A stretch of 64,000 nt of DNA from Flavobacterium sp. HTF (GTDB lineage Bacteria; Bacteroidota; Bacteroidia; Flavobacteriales; Flavobacteriaceae): assembly GCF_003105115.1 (NCBI RefSeq), contig NZ_QETH01000014.1, positions 22,060 through 86,059 on the forward strand, in the 5' to 3' direction. Below, piece by piece: positions 36,371 to 48,880 of this stretch. Position 1 is the first letter of the stretch. Each line of letters begins with the position of its first letter. The notes below the pieces were generated by a model, which was not told the DNA's origin, searched no databases, and saw only the letters and a program-made list of their open reading frames with translations. Position numbers and translations under genes: made by a program.

Positions 36371-38704
36371 TTAGTGTATTTTTTTCTTTTCTTCTATTGA
36401 AATCCCTAAGAGATTTATAATATCTTTTTCTTTTTCCTTCGGAATCACTTTAATAATTTTAGTAATTCCGTTTTGAAGTTCGGCTTCTATAATAGTATTG
36501 TTTGAGGCATGTAATTTAAAATGAACATTCCAGTTCTTTGGCCAGGCCGGAAAAAGATAGATTTTGCCATTCGCTTCCTGCAAAAGCATTTCCTGCATAC
36601 CAATCATTCCGGCACCGCCCCAATTATGATCGGGAACCCAGTCGAAACCGGGACCCCAAAATGCCGGAAATCGCCTTTCGGAATCACTCATTTTTAACAC
36701 ATTATATTTTGCCGCTTCTTCGGTTAACCCTAATCTTGCTGCAAAAATATTATCTTGTTTCCAGCCGATATGGCTTCTGAATTTTATAGCGTCCGGATCG
36801 TATTTCCATGTATTTAAAGCCGTTTCTAAATCAGGTTTTCCAATGCCGTAAATTCCCCACGGATAAACCGGATACAATTGTGGCACTTCAGAATTATTGA
36901 CTCTTTCCCAGGATTTTGCCGGAACTAATACTTTATGATTTTCAATCTTTCCGAAGTTTAAAGGCGGAATTCTTGATTGAAAATCTATTAAATATGCAGA
37001 ATCTTCAACTGATAATTGATTTGCAGAAAGACTTAAAAGATTGGCTGTAATAACTTGTAAAGCGGCAATAGTGCTATTAGAATTATTAGCCATTTTATAG
37101 GTTTCAGCACCTGAACCCGGAAATAAAATTAATTTTCCGTTTCCGTCCAAAGCCTTTCTGCCTCTTTGTTTGGCCAGATATTGATAGTGTTCATCAAAAA
37201 AACGAAGACAGCTTATAATGAATGAATTGTATTTCTGAATATCTTCTTCGGCAAATTCTTTCTGTTGTAACATCATTTGGCAAAACTCAAAAACCGTGTC
37301 CCATTCATATTCCAGCCAGGCATTATATTCCATTCCCGGATCATAATCTGCCGGTCGTTTCCATTCATATTCCGCTGGATTTGGCAATCCGAAATTTTCC
37401 AATTGTTCGGTAAATGACGCACCGCCGTGTTTCCAGTAAACCTGAGAACGTAATTCGGCATTTTTTTGCAAACTCACATAATAATCCAGCTGTGATTTCA
37501 TCATATCAAAATCTCCACTTTTTATCATCGGAAAATAAACCAGTCGCTGGTTTTGAGCGGTCATGGTTCCTCCTCCCCAATTCCTGAAATCGGGTGTAAA
37601 ATTTAAGTCCGGATTTGTGAAAACCGGATCGACGGTAAAAAGTCCGCCGTTGAATTTTGTTGGATATTTGCCGTAAGCGTTGCATCCCAACATGTATCGA
37701 AACAATTGATAATTTTTTCCGATTTGATACACGGAATCTTTCTCACTCGATTGATTTTTTTGTGTGAAAATAAAACTGCGGTTCCAGAAATTATTCCACC
37801 ATTTTATCGTGTTTTTTTCTGCTTGTTTTGAAGTGTTTTTATAACCTGAAATTTGACTTTTCAAACCATTTTCCCAGGAAGCTGTTTCTGCAGATTGATT
37901 GGTAAATAAATGAATTTGAAGTTCCTGTTTTTTGGATGGTTTTATACTTGAAATATTAAAACCTTTAAAATCGGTATTCTGATATTTTCCTGGGTAATTT
38001 CCGTCTGGTTTTAAATTGTCTCCGGTCATAAATCCGCCAAAAGTCAAATTGGCTAAAGGATTCAGCATTTGATCTTTAACCGATTCCATTTTTTGTTGTT
38101 TTACCGCAACGTCAAAAACGGTTTTTTCTCTGTTTCTGTGATAGAATTTTACACCGTTATTTTCAAATGAAACTGAATCTTTATAGGTAATAATTTCTCC
38201 CTGAGGTGCCCATTTATAAGAATTGGCATTATTTGCTTTTCCTTTGGAAGGACGATTGATATGACGCCAGCTTTCATAAGAAGCCGTCATTTTTAAAGCC
38301 GTTTTACTTTCTAAATCGAAATGAATTACAGGTTTAAAAACATCGACCCAGAGTTTAATCTTAGTATTATTTTGAGCAATTATGATATAGCCGTCTTTCA
38401 AAACCAGTTCCTGATGAAAACCTTCATTATCCTTAAACGGATTTGGTGTTAAAGTAACTTTTACCCTTCCTAATTTCAATAATGTATTATGTTCATCAAA
38501 AGTCCCGCTTCGCGAAAAATAGAAATATAAGTCTCCTTTTTCTACCCATGCATTCAACCCAATATCACCCCCGCCCAAAGGCATTGATTCTGAGGAATTG
38601 TTGCTTTGTGTTGTCCAGATTTGATTGTAATTCTCAAGCACGGGGATTTGCGCTTTAAGGCAAAGCGTGGTGAAGAAAAGTATAAATAGTATATTATTTT
38701 TCAT
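36371..38704 (-). CDS. DUF5703-type putative glycoside hydrolase
   Basis: Secreted protein of 777 residues from the start I choose at 38704 (MKNNILFILFFTTLCLKAQ is a typical signal peptide and is preceded by AAGGAAAGGAAA). The longer in-frame start at 38764 would translate part of a palindromic repeat and is rejected. The N-terminal domain (NYNQIWTTQSNNSSESMPLG, then GGDIGLNAWVEKGDLYFYF) matches the DUF5703 type. The rest resembles an (alpha/alpha)6 barrel with DFRNWGGGTMTAQNQR, EYEWDTVFEFCQMML and PDHNWGGAGMIGMQEML. A relation to GH95 and other six-hairpin clans is visible in the layout. No activity can be assigned with certainty. Some RG-II-active families, for example the methyl-fucosidase family GH139, remain candidates worth testing. 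Confidence 0.68.
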   Translation of the reverse strand: MKNNILFILFFTTLCLKAQIPVLENYNQIWTTQSNNSSESMPLGGGDIGLNAWVEKGDLYFYFSRSGTFDEHNTLLKLGRVKVTLTPNPFKDNEGFHQELVLKDGYIIIAQNNTKIKLWVDVFKPVIHFDLESKTALKMTASYESWRHINRPSKGKANNANSYKWAPQGEIITYKDSVSFENNGVKFYHRNREKTVFDVAVKQQKMESVKDQMLNPLANLTFGGFMTGDNLKPDGNYPGKYQNTDFKGFNISSIKPSKKQELQIHLFTNQSAETASWENGLKSQISGYKNTSKQAEKNTIKWWNNFWNRSFIFTQKNQSSEKDSVYQIGKNYQLFRYMLGCNAYGKYPTKFNGGLFTVDPVFTNPDLNFTPDFRNWGGGTMTAQNQRLVYFPMIKSGDFDMMKSQLDYYVSLQKNAELRSQVYWKHGGASFTEQLENFGLPNPAEYEWKRPADYDPGMEYNAWLEYEWDTVFEFCQMMLQQKEFAEEDIQKYNSFIISCLRFFDEHYQYLAKQRGRKALDGNGKLILFPGSGAETYKMANNSNSTIAALQVITANLLSLSANQLSVEDSAYLIDFQSRIPPLNFGKIENHKVLVPAKSWERVNNSEVPQLYPVYPWGIYGIGKPDLETALNTWKYDPDAIKFRSHIGWKQDNIFAARLGLTEEAAKYNVLKMSDSERRFPAFWGPGFDWVPDHNWGGAGMIGMQEMLLQEANGKIYLFPAWPKNWNVHFKLHASNNTIIEAELQNGITKIIKVIPKEKEKDIINLLGISIEEKKKIH

Positions 38705-38714
38705 AGTTTCCTTT

Positions 38715-38741
38715 CCTTCAAGGTTTTGAAAACCTTGAAGG
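38715..38741. repeat. Perfect 13-bp palindrome upstream of DUF5703 gene
   Basis: Arms CCTTCAAGGTTTT and AAAACCTTGAAGG around a single G. A close relative lies at about 38898-38919 (ACGGTTTTGAAAACCTTGCA), so the two flank the larger inverted repeat at 38758-38862. Related cores occur at 14777-14853. Confidence 0.8.
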
Positions 38742-38757
38742 ATTTTTTTTAGTCTAG

Positions 38758-38862
38758 TTGTCATTCTGAGGAACGAAGAATCTTTGCAAGTAACTCCCCA
38801 ATCAAAATTGCTAATCTTTGTCGATGCTGTAAACGAAGATTCTTCGTTCCTCAGAATGACAA
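38758..38862. repeat. Perfect 27-bp inverted repeat (TTGTCATTCTGAGG family)
   Basis: Arms at 38758-38784 and 38836-38862 are perfectly complementary over 27 bp, beginning TTGTCATTCTGAGGAACGAA. The loop contains CTAATCTTTGTCGATG, the same loop signature as other members. It sits inside the pair of GGTTTTGAAAACC palindromes, giving a nested element between the esterase and DUF5703 genes. Confidence 0.85.
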
Positions 38863-38930
38863 ACTATACGTTAACTCCTAATTCAATTACACCTACACGG
38901 TTTTGAAAACCTTGCAGGGGCTACCGCAAA

Positions 38931-40355
38931 TTACCATTCATCTGTTCGAAAAGAAGAAACCGGCAAACCACCTGCACTAAACAATTCCGCTTTTGCGAAA
39001 TCCTTCCATAAATAACGAACAGCAACAGGATTCTTTACTTTATCAGAAGTCAGAACTACTGATTTTCTTCTTACTATAGTTTTAGCCGGATAAAAAATCT
39101 TGTCTTCTCCCGCTATTTCAAAACCTAAAACTTCTTTATCATAAGACGTAATTCCGTTTGCCACATCATCAAAAGAAACGGTAACTGAACCGTCTTTTAT
39201 TTCCATTGATTTATATTTCGGACTTTCAAATTCGAAGCCTTCAATTCCGTAGGTTTTGGCCAAAGCGTGAAAAGCCAGTCGGTTTCCGCCTTTTTCCTTG
39301 TCCATCGGATGAATATTATTCTCTTCACCGATATCCATCAAAACGGCCATTCCTGAATTTGGAATTTCTTTTGAGGCTTTTAATTGTGCTTCTCTTATAT
39401 AAGCTGAATTATATTTTTCCAGATAATCTTTTGGATGAAATGAAGCGTAATTAAACGGAGCAATCTGTGCGTAATAAAAAGGGAAATCTCCTTGTTTCCA
39501 TAACGCTCTCCAACTGCTTACCATTTTCTTCATTAAAGCGGTGTATTCAGAAGCTCTTTCGTAATTGGATTCTCCCTGATACCAGATACAGCCTTTGATT
39601 CCGTAACCAATTACGGGCGAAAGCATTCCGTTAAATAAAGTAGTCGGAACACGATTGGGATCTTTTGCCAATTCTTCTTTGGTAGTGGGGATTTTAGCAC
39701 TTGCAAAATCTTTCAGCATTTCCTGATTCATCCAGGCTTCCATGCTTGAACCTCCGTAGGAAACATGAATTAACCCAACAGGGACATCTAAAACTTCCTG
39801 CAAAAGTGAGCCGAAATACCAGGCTGTGGCACTAAAATTTGAGGTTGATTTTGGCGATGCTTCTTCCCATTTTCCTGCAAAATCCTGCAAAGGTTCTAAT
39901 ACTGTTGCTCTTGGAATCGTAATTAAGCGAATGTTTTTATTGTTCGATCTTACGATGATTTCGTTTCCGTTTTTAACCGGCTGTCCCTGAAATCCTTTTA
40001 AAGGCATTTCCATATTCGATTGTCCGGAACAAAGCCAGACTTCACCAATCAAAACATTCTTAATTATAAGTTTTTCCGTTCCTTCTGAAACTTCAATCGT
40101 AAAGGGACCGCCAAAAGATGGTGTTTGTAATTCTGTTTTCCATTTTCCGGAATTGTCTGCTTTTATCTTGTAGGTTTTAGAATTCCAAGAAGTTTTTATC
40201 ACAACATTGGCGTTCTTCTCCGACCAGCCCCAAATTGGCGCGTTTGATTTTTGCTGCAACATCATATTGTCCGTAAACAATGCCGGTAATTTAATTTTGG
40301 CATTGATTTGAAAGCTCGCTAAAATCGTTAATAATACAATAATCGATTTTTTCAT
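38931..40355 (-). CDS. Sialate-O-acetylesterase-like SGNH esterase
   Basis: Secreted 474-residue acetylesterase of the SASA/SGNH type. From the start at 40355 (MKKSIIVLLTILASFQINA) the nucleophile is Ser113 in LCSGQSNMEMP. The second block is CIWYQGESNYERASEY, and the catalytic histidine lies in ENNIHPMDKEKGG. An N-terminal beta-sandwich (ALFTDNMMLQQKSNAPIWGW) is usual for the family. Pectin, RG-I and RG-II carry acetyl groups, so O-deacetylation of galacturonate or of aceric or methyl sugars is the likely job; sialic acid is not implied. The upstream in-frame ATG gives MAKKYIE and runs into a repeat arm, so it was not used. Confidence 0.88.
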   Translation of the reverse strand: MKKSIIVLLTILASFQINAKIKLPALFTDNMMLQQKSNAPIWGWSEKNANVVIKTSWNSKTYKIKADNSGKWKTELQTPSFGGPFTIEVSEGTEKLIIKNVLIGEVWLCSGQSNMEMPLKGFQGQPVKNGNEIIVRSNNKNIRLITIPRATVLEPLQDFAGKWEEASPKSTSNFSATAWYFGSLLQEVLDVPVGLIHVSYGGSSMEAWMNQEMLKDFASAKIPTTKEELAKDPNRVPTTLFNGMLSPVIGYGIKGCIWYQGESNYERASEYTALMKKMVSSWRALWKQGDFPFYYAQIAPFNYASFHPKDYLEKYNSAYIREAQLKASKEIPNSGMAVLMDIGEENNIHPMDKEKGGNRLAFHALAKTYGIEGFEFESPKYKSMEIKDGSVTVSFDDVANGITSYDKEVLGFEIAGEDKIFYPAKTIVRRKSVVLTSDKVKNPVAVRYLWKDFAKAELFSAGGLPVSSFRTDEW

Positions 40356-40368
40356 TTCTATATATTTT

Positions 40369-40600
40369 TTTGCCACAGATTAAAAGGATTTTTCTAATCT
40401 GTGGATATTTTTATTTTTCAATTGCCTCCAGCTTTAGCTGGAGGTTATATTATTTTTCAACATCTCAGGCTTTAGCCAAACTAACTATTTGGCTAAAGCC
40501 CTTATCTTGTTATCTTTTGAAACCACCAGCTAAAGCTGGAGGCAATTGATTTTCCTTTCTTCTATCACAGATTAGAAAAATCTTTTTAATCTGTGGCAAA
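40369..40600. repeat. Triple nested inverted-repeat element
   Basis: Three inverted repeats sit inside one another in the GH106-esterase gap. The outer arms are 40369-40403 and 40566-40600 (35 bp, one mismatch, each partly self-complementary around CACAGATTA...TAATCTGTG). The middle arms are 40419-40441 and 40526-40548 (23 bp perfect, containing GCCTCCAGCTTTAGCTGG). The inner arms GGCTTTAGCCAAA (40468-40480) and TTTGGCTAAAGCC (40488-40500) are perfect. The inner and middle modules reappear at 55532-55617 in another arrangement. No ORF is supported. Confidence 0.88.
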
Positions 40601-40603
40601 AAA

Positions 40604-43600
40604 TTATTTATCCGTTTCTTTCAAAATCACAACTGGCCCAAATAAACCGGCTTTTAGCAACGATTCTCCTTCTAATCGATATGCTGCATTTGTCCATGTC
40701 AAACGTTCTTCTTTAGGTAATTTTTGATCACCCATTAATCGGTTGGCCCAGGTATTTGTGATGCTTATTTCTATAGTGTTTTTTCCTTTTTTTAAGGTTT
40801 GCGAAATAGCAGTTTTGAAAGGGAATGTCCAAAGTGTACCACAATCTTGTCCATTGATTTTGATTTGGGCGATATTGGCAATTTCACCTAAATCAATCCA
40901 CATTTTATCTGTGTCTTTTCCTTTCCAGACAAATTCTTTTTTATAAACTACAGTTCCTGAATAGTATTTAATCTGATTATTATCAGAAGTGCTCCAGTCA
41001 AAAAGTTTGTTTGTTTTTATTACTTCTTTCGGACCTTTAAATTCTGAATCAAACTGCAATTCCCAGTTTTCATCTAAAACCTGAACTTTTTCAAATTCAA
41101 CAGATTTCCCCTGTGCTAAAAGTTCTTTTGTTTCCTCTTTAAAAATCACAAAACCCGATTCATTAGCCTCTAAATTAACAGCAATAATTGTCCTTCCGTT
41201 TTCTATTTTCCAATTGGCTAAAGCCGAAGTTTTATCGGTTACCGGATTATACCAAACCGGAATTTTTCCCGCTACTCTAAACGAAGCTTCAAAAGAGCGT
41301 TTTAAAGCATTTTGATTTGAAATAAAATAAACATCTTCCGTATCTGATTTACGGTGCGTCCAAGGAATGGTTTCAGAATCAGCTCGGTTTAGATTTGGAA
41401 AATAAATGTCTTGAGAGATTCCAATTAAAGCAAAATCATTTTCTAAATAGGGCAATTTAATAACCGTTCCTTTTCCTATTTTCCATGTAGAAGAATTGGA
41501 GTTATTCCAGATTTCATCGATTGTATTCTGCCATTTTTTAAAATCTGCATTCGATTGTAAGCCCGGTTCTAAATTCGGTTTTTCATCCACAAAAATTGTC
41601 GCGCCTTCTTTTACTAATTGCAATATTTTTTCGGCGGAAGCCAAAGAAAGTAACTTATTCGGTGCCATTTTATGACTTCCCGGAAACAATAAAGCTCCGT
41701 ATTTAATTCCACCTTCAAAAGAAATTTTTCCATTCTCCACTTTTGCGCGGTTTATCAAAACATCTGAATTGAATGAATCATACTGATAGCCATTCAAGGC
41801 GTTAATCCATTGTGATAAATCGGTTGCATTTTTAGAAAAAGTGACTTCTTTCGGCATTTTAGTGCTCGGCTGTCCTTCATTTTTCAAACGAATGGCTTCG
41901 CTTTCAATCCTTTCTTTTCCGAAAACATTCGGAATAAAAGACACTAAACGATCCGGAAGAATGGAACGAGATGGCAAATCTTCGCCAATAAAAACGGCCA
42001 GGTCAATAACCGGTTTTCCTTTTTGCAGCTGAAACTGCACTCTTTGGCAATATTCAAACCAGGTTTTTCCGGGCTCCCACCAGGTTTGGTCTCTTTGAAA
42101 ATATGTTCCAATTCCGTCCAGAGTCATTCCGGGTTTTCTGTCGAGCCACGGATTATGCACAAAAACGTGATAGAAAAAACGGTTAATTCCAAGAGCATAA
42201 TTTCTGTCGGCAACCACTTTTAGATTTCCCGGATGTTCGTCCCAGTCCATCTTTAAAGCCGTAAAAGCTTCTGCCTGAATAATGTCTTTTCCGTAAATAT
42301 GTCCGCCCGAAATAGCGTCCAGCATATCGTTTGGTTTGTCGTGAGTTGGGCTTTTGAGCCAAAATTCTCCGCTTGGATAGTCGATATATTTAAAATGCAA
42401 AAGTCCGTCGCTCATCATGGTTGGTGCCACATTTTCTGAACTGAATTTTACATTGGCGTCGTCAGCAATTTGTCGTAAAGTCCCAAAGAAATTTTCGGCA
42501 ACTAATTCTGAAATTGTTTTTCGAACATCGTATAAAACCTTCTCTGAAGTCTGAATATCTTTTACTGGAATTCCAGCCATAACCGGCAAATATTCTACAA
42601 TATCATAACCTCTTCGGGTTTTAAATTCGTTTCTAAAAACGGGCGACCAGTTTTGGCTTCCGCACTCCCAACTATCCATATGCAGGATTTTAACGACTTT
42701 TGAAGCTAATTGCGGTCCGGCAACGCGAAGCATTTCGCCAAACCAGTGATCCAGCTGAAAACGAATGGCTTCGGCATTAAACTTATCAACTTCTAAACCT
42801 CTTCCTGCTCCTGCCGTTGCATTTTCGTGCCCTGTTGAAGTATGTCCAAAACGGATGATTCTCCAGTTTCCTTTCGCGGGAGCTTTCCAGTTTAAAACTC
42901 CCTTTGCGTCAACAAACTTCGAAATATCGATCATTTTTGACGGATCAATACAATCTGCAACACTGATTTCTTTTTCGGTTGTCTGCGGACTCAATCTCCA
43001 GATAGCGCCCGATTTTCCCTGATAATTATCAATTAAGGGTTCGTTTGACAAATAGATTTTAGCCACTTTTAAACCTTGATTCCATTTCGCAGGATCTAAA
43101 TCTTCTGCGCCCGGTTCTGTTCCTTCGGGATCGTAAACGAATCTAAAATATTTGGCTTTTGTGGGTACAATGCTATGGGTATAAAATGCATCTACATCCT
43201 GCCAGCCGTGACGTGGTGTTGTTAATCTGCCAAGACTTCTGAATATTTTTCCATCATCACTTACCTCAACAATTAAACGATGCGCCTGATAATTATTTCC
43301 TTTGGTTTGAATTTGAATGGATTTACATAAAAATGGCTCCTCAAATTCATACTGAATCCAGCCTTTTTTTGGCATTCTAAATTGTCCGTCTTTATCTGAT
43401 GAACTTAAAATCGTGGCATCAGATTCGGGATTGGTTGATGTTATTTTGGGACGTTTTTTATCTGATGTAATAAAATTTTCTTTTACCGAAAGGGCAAATG
43501 TGGCAATATCTTTATAATAATCTTTGTAATGATTTGGAACGGCTAATTTTGTGTTTTTAAAGTTGTTTCCGCTTACAATTGTGTCTTTCCAGACTATCTT

Positions 43601-44008
43601 TTGCATCGACATCTCAGGTGTTATCCAGGGCCCTCCGGCAACGGCAAAACCATCTGCAGGATGAAAACCAATTTTAACTCCAACACGATCGGCTTCTGTC
43701 AAAGCCCATTTTACTAAATTCCAAAATTCAGGACTCAATTGCAAAACCGGCGGACTCATCAATGGCGGATTTGCTGGTCCTTTAATCGTCATTAAATAGG
43801 CACCTTCGATACCGGCTCTTTTCATCGCTTCCAAATCGGCTGTGATGCCTTCTTTAGAATAGGCACTTTGCATCCAATACCAATATGTCCAAGGTTTTGA
43901 GGATTCTATTGTGGGTTGAAACGCTGTATTTTCTTTTTTATGGATTTCCTGTGCGGAAAGGATTCCCGCAAAAAGTAATATAAAAAAGAGATGCATTTTC
44001 TGAAACAT
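40604..44008 (-). CDS. GH106 alpha-L-rhamnosidase
   Basis: Secreted 1134-residue alpha-L-rhamnosidase of family GH106, whose Bacteroides member acts on RG-II. Signal peptide about 1-20 (FAGILSAQ). The TIM-barrel part begins KPWTYWYWMQSAYSKEGITA and GIEGAYLMTIKGPANPP, and continues after an inserted F5/8-type beta-sandwich (about 195-325: GWIQYEFEEPFLCKSIQIQT). The segment ILHMDSWECGSQNW holds Glu448, the position expected for a catalytic acid; NVAPTMMSDGLL and DYPSGEFWLKSP follow in the barrel. A galactose-binding-like beta-sandwich lies near the C-terminus (KKEFVWKGKDTDKMWIDLGE, NRLMGDQKLPKEERLTWTNA). Full length. It lies between GH2 and the acetylesterase. Confidence 0.94.
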   Translation of the reverse strand: MFQKMHLFFILLFAGILSAQEIHKKENTAFQPTIESSKPWTYWYWMQSAYSKEGITADLEAMKRAGIEGAYLMTIKGPANPPLMSPPVLQLSPEFWNLVKWALTEADRVGVKIGFHPADGFAVAGGPWITPEMSMQKIVWKDTIVSGNNFKNTKLAVPNHYKDYYKDIATFALSVKENFITSDKKRPKITSTNPESDATILSSSDKDGQFRMPKKGWIQYEFEEPFLCKSIQIQTKGNNYQAHRLIVEVSDDGKIFRSLGRLTTPRHGWQDVDAFYTHSIVPTKAKYFRFVYDPEGTEPGAEDLDPAKWNQGLKVAKIYLSNEPLIDNYQGKSGAIWRLSPQTTEKEISVADCIDPSKMIDISKFVDAKGVLNWKAPAKGNWRIIRFGHTSTGHENATAGAGRGLEVDKFNAEAIRFQLDHWFGEMLRVAGPQLASKVVKILHMDSWECGSQNWSPVFRNEFKTRRGYDIVEYLPVMAGIPVKDIQTSEKVLYDVRKTISELVAENFFGTLRQIADDANVKFSSENVAPTMMSDGLLHFKYIDYPSGEFWLKSPTHDKPNDMLDAISGGHIYGKDIIQAEAFTALKMDWDEHPGNLKVVADRNYALGINRFFYHVFVHNPWLDRKPGMTLDGIGTYFQRDQTWWEPGKTWFEYCQRVQFQLQKGKPVIDLAVFIGEDLPSRSILPDRLVSFIPNVFGKERIESEAIRLKNEGQPSTKMPKEVTFSKNATDLSQWINALNGYQYDSFNSDVLINRAKVENGKISFEGGIKYGALLFPGSHKMAPNKLLSLASAEKILQLVKEGATIFVDEKPNLEPGLQSNADFKKWQNTIDEIWNNSNSSTWKIGKGTVIKLPYLENDFALIGISQDIYFPNLNRADSETIPWTHRKSDTEDVYFISNQNALKRSFEASFRVAGKIPVWYNPVTDKTSALANWKIENGRTIIAVNLEANESGFVIFKEETKELLAQGKSVEFEKVQVLDENWELQFDSEFKGPKEVIKTNKLFDWSTSDNNQIKYYSGTVVYKKEFVWKGKDTDKMWIDLGEIANIAQIKINGQDCGTLWTFPFKTAISQTLKKGKNTIEISITNTWANRLMGDQKLPKEERLTWTNAAYRLEGESLLKAGLFGPVVILKETDK

Positions 44009-44030
44009 GGCTGATTATACTTTTGTAAAA

Positions 44031-44096
44031 TCTGCGAGATCTGCCAAATCTACGGACTGTAATTTTTCACGCAGATTTTGCAGATTTTGCAGATTA
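44031..44096. repeat. Intergenic inverted repeat (CGCAGATTT family)
   Basis: The segment TCTGCGAGATCTGCC pairs imperfectly with CACGCAGATTTTGCAGA in the gap between GH2 and GH106. Same family as 2751-2813 and 13730-13767. Confidence 0.55.
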
Positions 44097-44113
44097 TTTT
44101 TAATATTCTTAAA

Positions 44114-47527
<3,414 letters not shown>

Positions 47528-47601
47528 CTACCGACCAATTACTCCTAACGGAGTATTTCCTTGCAAAACATTTTACATTTCACATCTAACACTTAACTCA
47601 A

Positions 47602-48726
47602 TTACTGTTTTTTCTTCTTCTCCGGCGGTGCTACAAAATTCAATTTGCTTTTTCCTAAATCTTTAGAAGTTGCGATTGCGATTCCTCTTTGTTCTGCTTT
47701 GTTTACGGCACAATAAAAATGATACACTACTCCATCGTGTTTGACTACAAATGATTTATGCGCAAACATATCATCGTAAGGTTCAGAAGATTTGATTAGG
47801 TCATCGCCTTTCCAGTCGGTCCAGTTTACTAAATCATTCGAAACGGCAAAACGGTTAAATGCACCTTGATTCCAACCCGTCCAGAAAGCTCCAAAATAGA
47901 ACATCACCCAAGTATCATTAATACGCTGGATATAAGCATCTCCTGAAATTCCTTTATGATGATTGATTAAAGGTTTATCACCATAACGCTTCCATTGTTT
48001 CATATCGTTTGATACTGCCATAGCAATACGCTCTGCACCTTTAGCAGGATTTACACTATCACCACGGGCATTATAATACATAATGAAATTGTGTCCTGTT
48101 ACTTTATCTTTATCACGAATCACACTGTTTTTGTACATCGTACTATTATCCCACCATCTGGCGTCTTTGTCTTTTGGTGTCAACACCGGATTTTCTAATC
48201 TCTGAAATTCGTGTGGTTTTGTCGGCGCTTCTTTAGTATAAGCCATTCCGATAGAAAGAACTCCAGCTTCGTAACCTTTGCTGTCTCCGCCAAAATAACT
48301 CATCCAGTATTTGTCATCGTATTTTTCCCATTCGTAACTTCCGCCCCAGGTTGGATCCTGCAACGAAATATAGCCTGCTTTTTGGTTGACATCCCAATGT
48401 TTTTCGTTTTCTGAAAAAGACATTACCTTTCCTAAATATTTCCAATCCAAAAGATTGTCGCTTTCTGCCAGCCAGGTTTCGTAACCTCTTCCGTCGTAAA
48501 TTAAATACGTCATATACCATTTTCCGTCTTTTCTGAAAACACTCGGACAATCCATTTTGTATGAGTTGTCTGTTGGCACCATGACCAAACCGTATTTATA
48601 AGGCGTTTTTATTTCATTATAAATTTCCTGCATTACGTTTTCTGTAATGTCTCGTTTCTTGTATTTGGTGGCACAGCTTGTTATCGCAAGTGCTGAAATG
48701 GTTAGAATTATGTATTTAATCTTCAT
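47602..48726 (-). CDS. GH43/GH117-like five-bladed propeller lipoprotein
   Basis: 374-residue lipoprotein; signal ends in lipobox ITSCATKYK. The remainder reads as a five-bladed beta-propeller of the GH43/GH32/GH117 superfamily: MDCPSVFRKDGKWYMTYLIY with YETWLAESDNLLDWKYLG, LQDPTWGGSYEWEKYDDKYW, AMAVSNDMKQWKRYG, GDAYIQRINDTWVMFYFGAF, RFAVSNDLVNWTDW, and HKSFVVKHDGVVYHFYCAVN. Acidic catalytic candidates are the aspartate in MDCPSV and later acidic residues, but the family signature is not exact, so I do not name a CAZy family. GH137, which acts on arabinofuranose in RG-II and is also a propeller, is one possibility. It stands next to another unassigned propeller at 48881-50554. Confidence 0.7.
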   Translation of the reverse strand: MKIKYIILTISALAITSCATKYKKRDITENVMQEIYNEIKTPYKYGLVMVPTDNSYKMDCPSVFRKDGKWYMTYLIYDGRGYETWLAESDNLLDWKYLGKVMSFSENEKHWDVNQKAGYISLQDPTWGGSYEWEKYDDKYWMSYFGGDSKGYEAGVLSIGMAYTKEAPTKPHEFQRLENPVLTPKDKDARWWDNSTMYKNSVIRDKDKVTGHNFIMYYNARGDSVNPAKGAERIAMAVSNDMKQWKRYGDKPLINHHKGISGDAYIQRINDTWVMFYFGAFWTGWNQGAFNRFAVSNDLVNWTDWKGDDLIKSSEPYDDMFAHKSFVVKHDGVVYHFYCAVNKAEQRGIAIATSKDLGKSKLNFVAPPEKKKKQ

Positions 48727-48880
48727 TTTTATGTTTTTTTTGCCACGAAGGCACTAAGGCTCTAAGTTTTTTTATTTGTTTATGAACAATCTAATCTCGC
48801 AGAGTCGCAAAGTTCTATTTTCTATACTCTATACTCTATACTCTAAAATCTTGCTTCTTGCATCTTTCTTCTCCCACCCT

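Noticed and set aside
36371..38764. Longer start of the DUF5703 gene at 38764
   Set aside because: It would translate a palindromic repeat and place about 20 polar residues before a clean signal peptide; the ATG at 38704 has a purine-rich upstream sequence.
38931..40355. Sialic-acid-specific esterase as literal function
   Set aside because: The SASA family name is historical; the pectin context makes acetylated plant sugars more likely.
40369..40600. CRISPR array or integron attC site
   Set aside because: The repeats are nested inverted arms and not regularly spaced direct repeats with unique spacers; no cas or integrase gene is present.
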